DNA of 64,000 nt from Candidatus Omnitrophota bacterium (lineage in GTDB: Bacteria; Hinthialibacterota; Hinthialibacteria; Hinthialibacterales; JAKPRU01). The DNA lies in NCBI GenBank assembly GCA_029570205.1, contig JAKQSI010000065.1, forward strand, positions 124,001 to 188,000, read 5' to 3'. Both the position numbers and the translations under genes were made by a program. Numbering within the stretch: the first letter of the stretch is position 1; each line of letters begins with the position of its first letter. Shown here piece after piece: positions 5,949-15,628 of this stretch. A model generated the notes under the pieces. That model worked only from the letters and a program-made list of their open reading frames with translations. It made no database searches and was not told the DNA's origin.

Positions 5949-8462
5949 TTAATCCGCCGACCGCCCCGCCCCTTCCGGAGCGCCAGGTGTTGAGGAATCC
6001 GGTTTGGAATTCGGCGTTTCAGAAGACGGAGGACCGCCGGCGCCGGGATCCACCTCGCGCGGCGTATTTTCATCGACCGTCCATCGGTCGATATATTCCT
6101 GCCCCGGCCCACTCACTTTATACCTCACACGATAATCATTAACGGCTGGATCAAGAATCCTCACACAACGATTCTCGTAATCGACTACGTAACCCTCCCC
6201 TTCGGTCAGCATTCTTCCGTTGACAATCACTTGAACAGATCCCTTTTCCAATGTGCCGTGGAATTGAAAAAGATCCCGACGGGGAACGCCCTTGGCAAGG
6301 AGATATAGCCTCTTATCCTGTTGGAACGGCCATTTCTCTCCGAGCAGTCGAATCTCCCCGGTGTCTTCGTTGTATGTATAGTCCCGATCTTTCTTGAGCC
6401 ACTGAAGAACATCAACACCCAGCGACCGGTCGCAAACTCCCAGCATGAAGCCCTTGCTGTATAGTCGGACTCTGTAGACCATCGGGTTATCTCTGTAAGG
6501 AGGCGGAGACTCTTCTATAAACAACTCTTCCGGGATCGTCGGGTCGTAATCCTCACAGGCAGAAAACGCAAGGCCCCGTCGCGCTGGGAGTAATTCTCGA
6601 TGTGATTCATGGGCCTGTGCGTGACCGATCAGCCAATGTCCGACAGTAACTTGGTAGTCGGCATCTTTCTCCAGGATTACAGGATTGGTCACATGAACTC
6701 TTCCGTTTTGATAATCCACAAAATAATCTTTACCCTCTTTCATCTCCTGCCCATTGACCACCACCCGCACATTACCTGGTTTGATCGGTCCTATTTTGAA
6801 CAGGAATAGATCCCGACGAGGGATGCCCTCGACAAGAACATATTCACCGGTTTCCTCTTTGAGCGGCACCATGTTTTCAAGAAGGGTGATTTGGGCTGTC
6901 TCTTCCGAATAAATATAATCACGATCTCGTTTTAGCCATCGCAGGTAATTCGGATCTCCCTGTTTGCCGATGCAAACAAGAAGCCCCCTGGTCTGGAGAA
7001 GCCGGTACAGCGGATACACCGTTCGGTCCGATGTCGCTCTTGGCTTTATTACGACGGATTGGGAGTAGTCGACGTTTGGATCGTAGTCCGTGGAGTCCGC
7101 GATGTTCCGATTGCGCGGTATCCCGCTTGTGTTACCGAACGCCCGATTCCCCGCCTGTACCAGATATTCGGCCTGGGGCCTTTTTATGGCAGGATTTGTT
7201 ACAATAACCTTGCCGTTTTGATAGTCCACCGTGTAGTCTTCCCCCTCTTTCATTTTCTTGCGGTCGATCTCTACCCACACATCGCCCGGCTGAATTGGCG
7301 TGTCAAAGACAAATACACTCTCCCAGAGAACGCCGTTGTAGTTTTCCGATTTCGCAGTTTTCTCTTCCCCCCCCCCGCTCTGCGCCGGCCCCGGCGAGAG
7401 CGACAGAAGAGTTGCGCCAACGATTACGACCAGCCCGATAGCCATACCATCACGAATTTTGCCAAACATGTCTTGCCTCCTGTCCGACAGAATGTGACGC
7501 ACCCGACGTGCGACAGAGGATCGTTTTTCACCGAATGGAACCGCAAATGCTCTCCCCTTCCCGTTCCCCGAAATCCAAATTTGTTTCAGCAGAAACTCGG
7601 CGTAAGATGCTTTCGCCTTCGTGATTTGCGTTACCTGAAAATCACACAGGATCTCCCGTTCCTCACGGATTTTCCGCAGTACCCAATGCACTACCGGATG
7701 GAAGAAATAGACGGCTTTCAGGAGCAATTCCAGCAGGAGCCACCAGCTGTCAAGACGTTTCAGGTGGGCCATTTCGTGCAACAGGGTAAACCGTAGCCCC
7801 TCGCGGTGTTCCATGTGAACTAGATGGCCCGGTACAAGGACGGTTGGGCGGAAGAATCCAATCGCAACCGGAACGCCCAGGTCCTCTCCCACAGCCAGGC
7901 GCGGCAACGCCCGAAGGCCGATCTGTCCGGCACATTCCCGCACAAGAGTCAGCACCTCCGGGTTGAGAACATCGCTTGACCGGCGAAGTGTGCCGCGCAC
8001 CCGCCACATCCCCCATAGAAGCCTGGCAAACAGCACGGCCACCCCCGCCAGCCACAGGCACACGAACAGCGATTTCCAGTCCGGCACACGGAACACGGGC
8101 AGCCTTTGAGGCGGCTCGGGATCGGAAGGCGCAGCAGGAACAGCCGCAGCGGATTCCGAACGCGGCTCATCAGGAAGGAAAATCGCTTTCTCTGCCGAGA
8201 CATACCCGGCATTCGAATCGCCGACCTCCACAGGCTCCGAGTCCACTCCGGCAGGCGGCAGGGCAACCGGGATATTCATCGGCAGGAAAGGCCCGACCGG
8301 GAACAGCAGCGGCAACAGAAGCACCAGGCCGAACATCCAATACGCCGCCCGTCCGCGCACACGCGCCAGCGCAACAATCCCGCCGGCAACCATTCCCAGG
8401 ACCAATAACTGCAATGAGGAAAGCACCAGAAACTCTGACAACCGATCCACCCAATCAGCCAT
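5949..8462 (-). CDS. BlaR1-like M56 membrane metallopeptidase sensor with C-terminal repeated modules
   Basis: This is an 837-residue membrane protein. The N-terminus has hydrophobic segments at about 8-60 and 130-150, then the zinc peptidase motif HEMAH (229-233) with downstream Glu/Asp ligands in REEREILCD (about 267-274), as in BlaR1/MecR1 sensors. Another membrane segment lies near 340-357. Instead of a penicillin-binding domain, the outer part has three copies of a beta-type module (about 390-437, 560-607, 739-784) with the pattern EGxDYxVDYxNGxVxVTNP. These alternate with two copies of a second module (about 480-545 and 660-730) containing RDRDYxYxExTxxIxLL and GIPRRDLF. By family knowledge, the sensor would cleave itself or the BlaI partner on stimulation. 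The ligand is unknown. The start at 8462 overlaps the blaI-like stop by 8 nt, so the pair is translationally coupled. Confidence 0.85.
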   Translation of the reverse strand: MADWVDRLSEFLVLSSLQLLVLGMVAGGIVALARVRGRAAYWMFGLVLLLPLLFPVGPFLPMNIPVALPPAGVDSEPVEVGDSNAGYVSAEKAIFLPDEPRSESAAAVPAAPSDPEPPQRLPVFRVPDWKSLFVCLWLAGVAVLFARLLWGMWRVRGTLRRSSDVLNPEVLTLVRECAGQIGLRALPRLAVGEDLGVPVAIGFFRPTVLVPGHLVHMEHREGLRFTLLHEMAHLKRLDSWWLLLELLLKAVYFFHPVVHWVLRKIREEREILCDFQVTQITKAKASYAEFLLKQIWISGNGKGRAFAVPFGEKRSSVARRVRHILSDRRQDMFGKIRDGMAIGLVVIVGATLLSLSPGPAQSGGGEEKTAKSENYNGVLWESVFVFDTPIQPGDVWVEIDRKKMKEGEDYTVDYQNGKVIVTNPAIKRPQAEYLVQAGNRAFGNTSGIPRNRNIADSTDYDPNVDYSQSVVIKPRATSDRTVYPLYRLLQTRGLLVCIGKQGDPNYLRWLKRDRDYIYSEETAQITLLENMVPLKEETGEYVLVEGIPRRDLFLFKIGPIKPGNVRVVVNGQEMKEGKDYFVDYQNGRVHVTNPVILEKDADYQVTVGHWLIGHAQAHESHRELLPARRGLAFSACEDYDPTIPEELFIEESPPPYRDNPMVYRVRLYSKGFMLGVCDRSLGVDVLQWLKKDRDYTYNEDTGEIRLLGEKWPFQQDKRLYLLAKGVPRRDLFQFHGTLEKGSVQVIVNGRMLTEGEGYVVDYENRCVRILDPAVNDYRVRYKVSGPGQEYIDRWTVDENTPREVDPGAGGPPSSETPNSKPDSSTPGAPEGAGRSAD

Positions 8463-8856
8463 CTTTTTTCTCCTGTTTACGCCAATCCAGAATCTCCCGG
8501 CGAAGTGTCTCAAATTGCTCCATAGACATTCCCTCCTCCTCGAACAGCGCATTGACCATGCGCGCAGGCGACCCTTCAAAAAGGCGATTGAGCAGATCCC
8601 GCACTAATGATCGCGCGACCGTCTCCTGGTCTACCTTCGGAATGTAAACATAACTCCGACCCTCTAACTCGTGATCCAGGAACCCCTTACGTTCCAGATT
8701 CCGCAGCGTGGTCAGTATGGTGGTATAAGCCGGTTTTCTATGGCTGGACAGGCTGTCACGGACCTCATGAACCGTCGCCCGCCCCCGCCGCCACACCTCT
8801 TTCATCACCATCGTCTCCAATTCGCCCTGAAGCGTTGTTTGTTTTCTGCGTTGCAT
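8455..8856 (-). CDS. BlaI/MecI family transcriptional repressor
   Basis: This is a 133-residue winged-helix repressor. LQGELETMVMKEVWRRG, ATVHEVRDSL and YTTILTTLRNLERKGFL (DNA-recognition helix and wing) are followed by a dimerisation helix region, FEGSPARMVNALF. In the family, such proteins bind dyads at their own promoter and are inactivated when the cognate BlaR1-type peptidase is triggered. The start ATG at 8856 has GAGGAG about 8 nt upstream. It is the first gene of a two-gene operon with the BlaR1-like sensor (8-nt overlap). A good sigma70-type promoter overlapped by a 16-bp dyad lies 34-70 nt upstream, consistent with autoregulation. Confidence 0.93.
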   Translation of the reverse strand: MQRRKQTTLQGELETMVMKEVWRRGRATVHEVRDSLSSHRKPAYTTILTTLRNLERKGFLDHELEGRSYVYIPKVDQETVARSLVRDLLNRLFEGSPARMVNALFEEEGMSMEQFETLRREILDWRKQEKKDG

Positions 8857-8889
8857 TCGGCAGTCTCCTCATCAAGATTTCATTGAATC

Positions 8890-8905
8890 TACTATCAGTA
8901 TAGTA
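8890..8905 (-). promoter_or_regulatory. Probable BlaI-type operator dyad
   Basis: TACTAT and ATAGTA form an inverted repeat around a 4-bp spacer. The dyad covers the -10 element of the promoter upstream of the blaI-like gene, the classical position for a repressor site. Confidence 0.6.
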
Positions 8906-8925
8906 CTATCGCCATGGTATATCAA
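8897..8925 (-). promoter_or_regulatory. Sigma70-like promoter of the blaI-blaR1-like operon
   Basis: Read on the minus strand, -35 TTGATA (8925-8920) and -10 TATACT (8902-8897) are separated by exactly 17 bp. They lie about 40 nt before the start codon of the repressor gene. Confidence 0.65.
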
Positions 8926-9432
8926 GCGAACTTCGATCTTTTTTTGAAAAATTTTTATAGAAACGTCTCTCCCAAAACGGGAAAGATACGCAGTGGGTTG
9001 AATTTACTGGATTTAGTAACACCGCAACGCCACAGCGAAACATATTATGAAGAAGACATTTGAACCTTGATTCGCAGAATTAAAGGATTTGCACAATAAA
9101 AAATCATGGTAATCCCATAATCAAGCGAATCATGGAATATCGGCACAGGGAGGCGTCGTAAAGACAAGTCGTTCGCAACAGGGTTGCCGCCCGTGTTAAG
9201 AATCCCCGTTTGGGTCGGTGCGTAGTATGAATGAATAACACCTTATGTGCAGCCTGTTGCCTTCCCTAAAAATGTTTTTGAACAGGGATTCGAATGATTG
9301 ACCCGCCTGGAAAACCGGAGTAACATTCCCCTCGTTCAAATGCTTGAGAATCGCCATCCGACCAAGTCTGCCCATACGGGTTGTCTTCAAGGCGGATATC
9401 AAGCATGGGTGTGTCCAAAAAAGGAGAACATC
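8926..9432. other. Intergenic region without recognised features
   Basis: About 500 bp separates the blaI promoter from the next gene. It is A/T-richer than its surroundings near 8930-8960 (runs of T and A). I see no coding potential, hairpin array or clear promoter apart from the Shine-Dalgarno AAGGAGA just before 9433. Confidence 0.5.
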
Positions 9433-10722
9433 ATGTCAGGTAATACAGAATCAACGCCCCGCCATTCCGGTCTTACCCGCCGAGATTTCCTTGGAACCAC
9501 TGCCGTGGTCTCTGCCGCAGCGACCTTCACCGCACTCTCATCGACACGTGTGCTGGGAGCCAATGAGCGCATTGGAGTGGGTGTGATTGGTACGGGCGGT
9601 CGGGGGAACTCTCACTTGTCCGTGGTCCGCAAGATCCAAGACGAGGCAAATGTGGATGTGGTCGCTGTGTGCGATGTCTACCGGCCACGTGCGCAGAAAG
9701 CGGCGGAAAAGTACAAGGTATCGCAAATCTACATGGACCATCACGAACTTCTCGCCGATCCGAAGGTCGATGTGGTCAGCATTGCGACGCCGGATCATAT
9801 TCACGGGTACCAGGCGCTTGACGCTATTGCAGCCGGGAAGGATATATACTGTGAAAAGCCGGTCACGCATTGGAGACAGTTCAAGCTCACCAAGCGCCTT
9901 GCCCGCGAGGTTGAGAACAGCGACCGGGTATTTCAACTTGGGACCCAGGGGATGTCGGACGATGCCTGGGCCTTGATGAGGCAACTGGTTCGGGACGGCC
10001 TGATCGGTCAGCCCATCCATGCCGAATGCGGATATTTTCGAGTCGGCGACTGGGGTGAGCGGGGAATGCCGATTGACGACCCCAATGCCCAACCAGGCCC
10101 GGACCTGAATTGGAAGGCTTTTCTGGGGGATTCCCCCAAACGGCGTTTCGATGTGAGTCGTTTCTTCCGCTGGCGGATGTACGAAGATTACGCGGGGGGA
10201 CCTGTCACGGACCTGTTTCCGCATTCCCTGACACCGGTGGTGAGCATTCTTGGCGTAGACATGCCGACTTCCGTTGTGGCATCCGGCGGGAAATTCCGCT
10301 ACCAGGAACGGGAGGTCCCCGATTCATTCAATATGCTGATCAGTTATCCCGAAAAGGTCACCGTGGCCGTTCTGGGGACGCAGGGGAACAACTACTGTGC
10401 AACCGGGTCGCGGGGATCCGGCTCCCGAATTCCCGTTGTTCAGGGTTGGGAGGGAACGGTCACGGTTCAAGGCAATGAAGTCGTTTTCACCCCTGCCGAG
10501 GGTTCGAAAAAAGAGGCAAAACAGTTCCCCATTGAACGGAAGGAAGATTTCGCCCGATTTTGGATAACATTCTTCGATTGCTGTCGAAAACGTCAAAAAG
10601 ATACGGTCAGCACGATGAGCCTGGCGTATGCTGTCCAGACTGCTCTGCAGATGGGCATGTTGGCCTACCGCGAAGAGGGGGTTGCCCGATTTGACGCGAA
10701 GAAAGAGAGCATTCGCGTATAG
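9433..10722 (+). CDS. Gfo/Idh/MocA family oxidoreductase with Tat signal
   Basis: This is a 429-residue NAD(P)-dependent sugar or inositol dehydrogenase-type protein. The N-terminus carries a twin-arginine signal (LTRRDFLGTTAVVSAAATF), so it should be exported folded with its cofactor. The Rossmann fold follows: GVGVIGTGGRGNSH, VVAVCDVY and the family hallmark IYCEKPVTH, then the C-terminal alpha/beta substrate domain. The start ATG follows AAGGAGA. Exported Gfo/Idh proteins of this kind are very common in Planctomycetota-like genomes. A glycocin- or sugar-modifying role in the periplasm is usual, but the substrate cannot be told. It stands alone between divergent neighbours. Confidence 0.88.
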   Translation: MSGNTESTPRHSGLTRRDFLGTTAVVSAAATFTALSSTRVLGANERIGVGVIGTGGRGNSHLSVVRKIQDEANVDVVAVCDVYRPRAQKAAEKYKVSQIYMDHHELLADPKVDVVSIATPDHIHGYQALDAIAAGKDIYCEKPVTHWRQFKLTKRLAREVENSDRVFQLGTQGMSDDAWALMRQLVRDGLIGQPIHAECGYFRVGDWGERGMPIDDPNAQPGPDLNWKAFLGDSPKRRFDVSRFFRWRMYEDYAGGPVTDLFPHSLTPVVSILGVDMPTSVVASGGKFRYQEREVPDSFNMLISYPEKVTVAVLGTQGNNYCATGSRGSGSRIPVVQGWEGTVTVQGNEVVFTPAEGSKKEAKQFPIERKEDFARFWITFFDCCRKRQKDTVSTMSLAYAVQTALQMGMLAYREEGVARFDAKKESIRV

Positions 10723-10844
10723 AGTTTTCCCATTCTGGAGAGGGCGTATTTCTTGGGATTGACGCAAATTTCCGGGGCCTGTCAGAAGAATGACCGGCCC
10801 CGGATTCTTGTGGCCGAACCGGGACAAAAACCGATCCGGGCCGA

Positions 10845-12341
10845 TTACGGTCGTACCATTCGTCGATTCGCCCACCCGAACAGAAAAGCAAGCGCCAACA
10901 TGGCAACGGTTCCCATCGGTCCAAGGATGATATCATCTACATTCAGCGCCAACCATTGGAGATGAGAGGGCAAATTGTGTGAAAATGTTCCCCAGATGAT
11001 GACAAGAATACTGACGGTAATAATGGTGATTCCCTGCCATACCCGCAACGGAACATGAAACAACGCCAGCAGAAACAATCCCAGCATTCCTCCGCCGAAA
11101 ATTCCTGCAAAAGTCCACCAGATATCCAACGCGCTGGCGGCCTTGATCATCAACAGGGCGAACCCCGCACCCAGGACACCCCAAAACAAAGTCATTCTTC
11201 GGAGGAACCGCATGCTGTCCTTTTCGCCCATTGCCGGATTGACATACTTTTTCCAGAAATCAATCATCGTAATTGTCGCGGCGCAGTTCAATGAGGAAGA
11301 TATTGTACTCATCGCCGCAGCCAGGATTGCTGCAACAATTAACCCTTTCAGTCCGACAGGTAATTCCGTGGCGATAAAATAGGGAAATACCTGATCTCCC
11401 TTCGTGATGGAGTCCGGAAGAGTATGCCCCCCGCCGGAATAAAAAGCGTAAAGAGCCGTTCCGAGGTAGAGGAAAAGCGCAGTAAGCGGAATGTACACCC
11501 ACATGCCGATCCAGACGGAATGCCGGGCTTCCTTCTCGGTGGCGACCGAGACGTACTTCTGGACATAATTTTGATCGGCAATCAGACTGCGCAGATTCTC
11601 CACCACACCATAAATAATCATCACCCAAATGGTCCGCGTACCGGCCTGTGAAGAGAGAGTAAAATCCCAACTGCCCCAACTGAATTTCCCTTTCTCGATA
11701 GCCGTTCGGATCAGATAGTCCGGCGGGGAAAAGACTGCAACAGTCAACAGATATACACAACATAGTATTCCCACAATCATCACGGCGGATTGAACCACAT
11801 CCGTCCAGATTACCGCTTCCATGCCACCCAGCAACGTGTAGAAAATGGTGATAAAGCCCACCAGAATAATGATCCAGCCGATGCTCAACGGCAGGTAATG
11901 ACTCACCAGCAAACCGCTCAAGTACAGGATGACGGCAGTGCGGCTGGTTTCGTAAAGAAGAAAAGACAGCGAGGAATAAAACCGCGCCCACGACCCCAGC
12001 CGGTCCTCCAAAAAAGCGTAGACGGAGATCAAGCCGGAATTCCGGTACTGGGGAATCACATATTTACACGCGATCCATGCAATCGGAAAAATAGTCAACG
12101 AGAAAATGAACGGGTGCCAGTTGGTATCAAAGGCTTTACCCGGCGTTGCGATGTAAGAGATGCTGCTGGTATAGGCGCCGAAGATCGCCAATCCGGCGGC
12201 CCAGGCAGGAATGCTGCGCCCCGCAACCATATATTCCTCGGCGGTCCGCGTTTTCCTCATGGAATAGATACCTGTCCCGGCCATCAAAATCGCATAAGCA
12301 ATCAGGATGACGCCATCCAACCCGCCCAGTGTTGATTCCAT
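10845..12341 (-). CDS. Sodium:solute symporter (SSS family)
   Basis: This is a 498-residue integral membrane transporter with about 13 hydrophobic segments, beginning at GVILIAYAILMAGTGIY. The SSS landmarks are EEYMVAGRSIPAWAAGLAIFGAYTSS split over helix 2, TLLGGMEAVIWTDVVQS, LIADQNYVQKYVS, and the late-helix signature LIVAAILAAAMSTISSSLN, where the Na+ site residues lie. Family members import sugars, sugar acids, amino acids or vitamins with Na+. The substrate here is not predictable, but the neighbourhood is carbohydrate-oriented. The start ATG at 12341 follows GGGAG. It lies downstream of the leuB-like gene on the same strand with a 159-bp gap. Confidence 0.9.
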   Translation of the reverse strand: MESTLGGLDGVILIAYAILMAGTGIYSMRKTRTAEEYMVAGRSIPAWAAGLAIFGAYTSSISYIATPGKAFDTNWHPFIFSLTIFPIAWIACKYVIPQYRNSGLISVYAFLEDRLGSWARFYSSLSFLLYETSRTAVILYLSGLLVSHYLPLSIGWIIILVGFITIFYTLLGGMEAVIWTDVVQSAVMIVGILCCVYLLTVAVFSPPDYLIRTAIEKGKFSWGSWDFTLSSQAGTRTIWVMIIYGVVENLRSLIADQNYVQKYVSVATEKEARHSVWIGMWVYIPLTALFLYLGTALYAFYSGGGHTLPDSITKGDQVFPYFIATELPVGLKGLIVAAILAAAMSTISSSLNCAATITMIDFWKKYVNPAMGEKDSMRFLRRMTLFWGVLGAGFALLMIKAASALDIWWTFAGIFGGGMLGLFLLALFHVPLRVWQGITIITVSILVIIWGTFSHNLPSHLQWLALNVDDIILGPMGTVAMLALAFLFGWANRRMVRP

Positions 12342-12500
12342 ATTGTTTTCTCCCGATTCCTTTCGGTATCTAATTTGTTTACTTTTCACAAACAATCCGA
12401 TCCACATCTGTACAAGTGGAACGGACTTCCATCGACCCGAAAAAGAAGAGCGATTGCCCGAATCGTCTTTCGGGGACCTTCCTGTTCCTGCCTGGGAAAG

Positions 12501-13583
12501 TCAACTCCTATCGGCTACGCGTTGCGCAATGGCATCGCCGATCTTGCTTGTAGACATTCCCGCCTTCTGAATTTCCGCGACCGACAATCCCGGCAGAATA
12601 CCCGATCCGAGAAAATCCGCGATGGCGCGGTCCAGAATCTCCGCGGCCTTATGCTCACCCAGATGGTCCAGCATCATCTGGGCGGCGCAGATACAGGCTA
12701 TGGGATTGATTACATTTTTGCCGGTGTATTTGGGGGCGGACCCGCCGATCGGCTCGAACATAGAGGTCCCTTCCGGGTTAATGTTTCCACCGGCGGCAAC
12801 CCCCATCCCACCCTGAACCATCGCGCCTAAATCTGTAATGATGTCACCGAACATGTTGCCGGTAACGATCACATCGAACCATTCCGGGTTTTTGACCATC
12901 CACATCGTGATCGCATCCACGTGGGCGTATTCCCGTTTGATTTCCGGGTAATCTTTCTTCCCCATTTCGTGGAAGGCGCGTTCCCACAGGTCGTACACGA
13001 AGGTTAAAACATTCGTTTTGCCGCAGAGAGTGAGGGTATTCTTCTTGTTGCGCCGTCTGGTGTACTCAAAGGCATATCGCAGGCAACGATCGACATCGAA
13101 CCGCGTGTACACCATCTCCTGAATGGCTACTTCCTGCGGTCTGCCTTTCTTGATGATCTGACCGCCACCGGTATACAGCCCGGCGCAGTTTTCGCGCACG
13201 ACAACGAAGTCAATCTCTTCCGGGCCTTTGTCCTTAATGGGGGTCCAGACTCCGGGATAGAGTTTGACCGGACGGAGATTGATGTATTGGTCCAATTCAA
13301 ATCGCAGGCGGAGGAGAATTCCCTTTTCGAGGATTCCGGGTTTGACATCCGGATGCCCGATTGCACCCAGGAAAATGGAGTCATAGCCCCTCAATTCCTC
13401 AATGGCGCCGTCCGGGAGCACTTCGCCCGTCGCCAGAAACCGGTTGCCTCCGAAATCATAACGGTGGAAATCGAATTGAATTCCGACCTTGTTCTTGACG
13501 GCGTTCAGCGCTTTCAATCCCTCGGCAATAACCTCCGGCCCGGTTCCATCCCCGGGCAATACGGCAATTTTGTATGTCTTCAT
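12501..13583 (-). CDS. leuB: 3-isopropylmalate dehydrogenase-like (beta-decarboxylating dehydrogenase)
   Basis: This is a 360-residue NAD-dependent decarboxylating dehydrogenase. It shows [12 protein letters not shown] at the N-terminus, [19 protein letters not shown] with the substrate-binding arginines, [15 protein letters not shown], the signature [18 protein letters not shown] with the metal-binding aspartates, and [15 protein letters not shown]. The sequence type ([13 protein letters not shown]) is like actinobacterial LeuB. Tartrate and homoisocitrate dehydrogenases share this fold, so leucine synthesis is likely but not certain. No leuC or leuD is in the window. The start ATG at 13583 follows GAGG at 7 nt spacing. 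Longer readings are not supported. Confidence 0.85.
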   Translation of the reverse strand: MKTYKIAVLPGDGTGPEVIAEGLKALNAVKNKVGIQFDFHRYDFGGNRFLATGEVLPDGAIEELRGYDSIFLGAIGHPDVKPGILEKGILLRLRFELDQYINLRPVKLYPGVWTPIKDKGPEEIDFVVVRENCAGLYTGGGQIIKKGRPQEVAIQEMVYTRFDVDRCLRYAFEYTRRRNKKNTLTLCGKTNVLTFVYDLWERAFHEMGKKDYPEIKREYAHVDAITMWMVKNPEWFDVIVTGNMFGDIITDLGAMVQGGMGVAAGGNINPEGTSMFEPIGGSAPKYTGKNVINPIACICAAQMMLDHLGEHKAAEILDRAIADFLGSGILPGLSVAEIQKAGMSTSKIGDAIAQRVADRS

Positions 13584-13704
13584 TGGCGACCTCATTGTTT
13601 GGTGATCTATACAAACTGATTCCGTTCTCCGTGCCGACAACGGACCAGAGAAAGACTTCATACCATTCAATTCGGTATGGAACAAGGTTTGCGGCGATAC
13701 CGGG

Positions 13705-13750
13705 ATGATCCCATTGAATCCCATTCATCCTGTGGATCCCATTTGTCCTG
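13705..13750. repeat. Short direct repeats (ATCCCATT units)
   Basis: Three ATCCCATT units occur at 13708, 13718 and 13735. They are joined to TTCATCCTGTGG, which recalls the repeat block at 1081-1122. The stretch lies in the gap between the RecD-like and leuB-like genes. Confidence 0.4.
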
Positions 13751-13765
13751 TTCCTTTTTGCAGCC

Positions 13766-15553
13766 TCAGTTCTCCCGCCGACGTTTCTCCCACACCCGGA
13801 TCAGGCGTTGGGTCAAGCCGGTATACCGCGAGCGGATTTTATTGTTGGCGATAGCGATTTCCATCGCACGTGTTGTGCCGACCAGGACAACCAGGTTCCG
13901 TCCCCGGCTCACCGCCGTATAAAGCACATTCCGCTGAAGGAGTGGAAAGTGTTTCGTGACAAGGGGAATGACCACAGCCGGGTATTCGCTTCCCTGGGAT
14001 TTGTGGATAGTGATGGCATAAGCCAGGGTAAGATCGCTCAAGTCCCCACGGTCATACGCAGTTTTCTTGTCGCCGAAATCGACCTCCACAAGGACCGGAT
14101 CGGATTTTACGTGAGTTACAATACCGACATCTCCGTTGAAAACGTCTTTGTCGTAATCGTTCCGGATCTGCATGACCTTGTCGCCGGTGCAGATTCGGTA
14201 TCCAAACTGCTCCACTCCCTCCTTTTGAGGATTGAGTTCCCGTTGCAGAACCATATTCAGATTCTCCACGCCTACATCCCCCTTTATCATCGGCGCGAGA
14301 ACCTGGATCTCCTCCATGGGCGTGAATCCAAATTGATCCGGAATCCGCCTGGTGACCATTTCCACAACCGTTTCGAGCGTGGATTGCAAGGTGGGTTTTC
14401 GAATGAAGAAAAAGTCCTGGCCTTCCTCGACACCGCCGCTGTCAAGAACCGGCAATTCGCCGCGGTTGATGCGAGCGGCGTTATCGCTGATCAGGCTGCC
14501 GGGGCGCTGACGAAAGATCTCACTCAGGGTAATCACGGAAACCAGGCCACTTCGGATAATGTCTCGTAACACAAATCCCGGTCCAACTGAAGGGAGTTGG
14601 TCCACATCGCCGACCAGGAGCAAATGAGCGCTCGGCGGCAAAGCTTCCAACAAGGCCGCCATAAGGGTGGTGTCGATCATCGAGGCCTCATCAACAACCA
14701 TGAGGTCGACTTTGAGGGGCCGGTAGCCATTGCGATTGAAACTCCTCTGTTCGGGATTGTATTCCAGGAGACGATGGATGGTGGATGCATCCCGGGCGGC
14801 GCTTTCGGACAGTCGTTTGGCCGCCCGTCCGGTGGGCGCGGCCAGTTTGATCCGTTTGCCCATTTTGGCCCAGAGGGCAACAGTCGCTTTCAGGATGGTG
14901 GTTTTACCGGTTCCGGGGCCGCCGGTAATGACCAGGATTTTGTCGTCCATGGAAAGACGGATCGCTTCGCGTTGTGTCTCCGCCAGGCAAATGCCAAGAG
15001 ACTGTTCGATCTCCTCGAAATTGATCTCCTGATTTTTCCGGCGATGAGTATTGGAGGGACTATGCGCGAGAAGTCCCATGTAATGGGAGATTCCCGATTC
15101 GGCGGTGTGAAGATTTATCAGATAAACCCAATCCCTCCTGCCCTCCTGCGGATCGAGCGGCTGTTCCTGGACCACCAAACCGCTTTCACGAAGACTTTCC
15201 AGCCCACTCTGCACAAGAATCAGGTCTTCGATTCCCAGGATTTGTGCGCTCTCCGCGAGCAGCGGAATTCGTGGATAGTAGACATGCCCGGATGCGGCCG
15301 CTCGTCTCAGGGCATACAGCACTCCCCCGGTGAGCCGCTCAATTCCCGTGCTTTCCAGCCCCCGCTTTACAGCAAAACGGTCGAGCGCTTTCCAGTCAAT
15401 GTCCTCCTCGTATTTGGCAATGAGCGAATAGGGATTTCGGGTGATTTTGTCCACTGCTTTTCGCCCGAAAGCGGTGTAAGCGGCAAAGGCCAAGTCATCC
15501 GAAAGCCCCAGTTTCTTCAGCTCGGCAACAACATTTCGTTTCGGTGTAGACAT
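13766..15553 (-). CDS. RecD-like superfamily 1 helicase, N-terminally short
   Basis: This is a 595-residue helicase of the RecD/RecD2 (TraA-like) group. The first ~150 residues are a helix-hairpin-helix-type domain (FGRKAVDKITRNPYSLI, LTGGVLYALRRAA). The motor has Walker A GGPGTGKTT, motif Ia LAAPTGRAAKRL, Walker B VVDEASMID, LLLVGDVDQLPSVGPG, and the C-terminal UvrD-like motifs LAYAITIHKSQGSEY and YTAVSRGR. RecD2 proteins usually exceed 700 residues and begin with an OB-like domain. That domain is absent here, and an in-frame stop about 40 nt upstream shows it is not simply misannotated. Repeats start right behind. The helicase motor is complete, so it may still unwind DNA 5'-3'. No RecB or RecC is nearby. 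Confidence 0.85.
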   Translation of the reverse strand: MSTPKRNVVAELKKLGLSDDLAFAAYTAFGRKAVDKITRNPYSLIAKYEEDIDWKALDRFAVKRGLESTGIERLTGGVLYALRRAAASGHVYYPRIPLLAESAQILGIEDLILVQSGLESLRESGLVVQEQPLDPQEGRRDWVYLINLHTAESGISHYMGLLAHSPSNTHRRKNQEINFEEIEQSLGICLAETQREAIRLSMDDKILVITGGPGTGKTTILKATVALWAKMGKRIKLAAPTGRAAKRLSESAARDASTIHRLLEYNPEQRSFNRNGYRPLKVDLMVVDEASMIDTTLMAALLEALPPSAHLLLVGDVDQLPSVGPGFVLRDIIRSGLVSVITLSEIFRQRPGSLISDNAARINRGELPVLDSGGVEEGQDFFFIRKPTLQSTLETVVEMVTRRIPDQFGFTPMEEIQVLAPMIKGDVGVENLNMVLQRELNPQKEGVEQFGYRICTGDKVMQIRNDYDKDVFNGDVGIVTHVKSDPVLVEVDFGDKKTAYDRGDLSDLTLAYAITIHKSQGSEYPAVVIPLVTKHFPLLQRNVLYTAVSRGRNLVVLVGTTRAMEIAIANNKIRSRYTGLTQRLIRVWEKRRREN

Positions 15554-15628
15554 TGAGTGTTTTTGAAGTAATCTATATCGAATTGGTCAGTGCAACAGGC
15601 TCAACCCCCACCTCACCTTTCTCGCCAA

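Noticed and set aside
13705-13750. Possible CRISPR array
   Set aside because: Units are only 8 bp, irregularly spaced and three in number. No cas gene is present.
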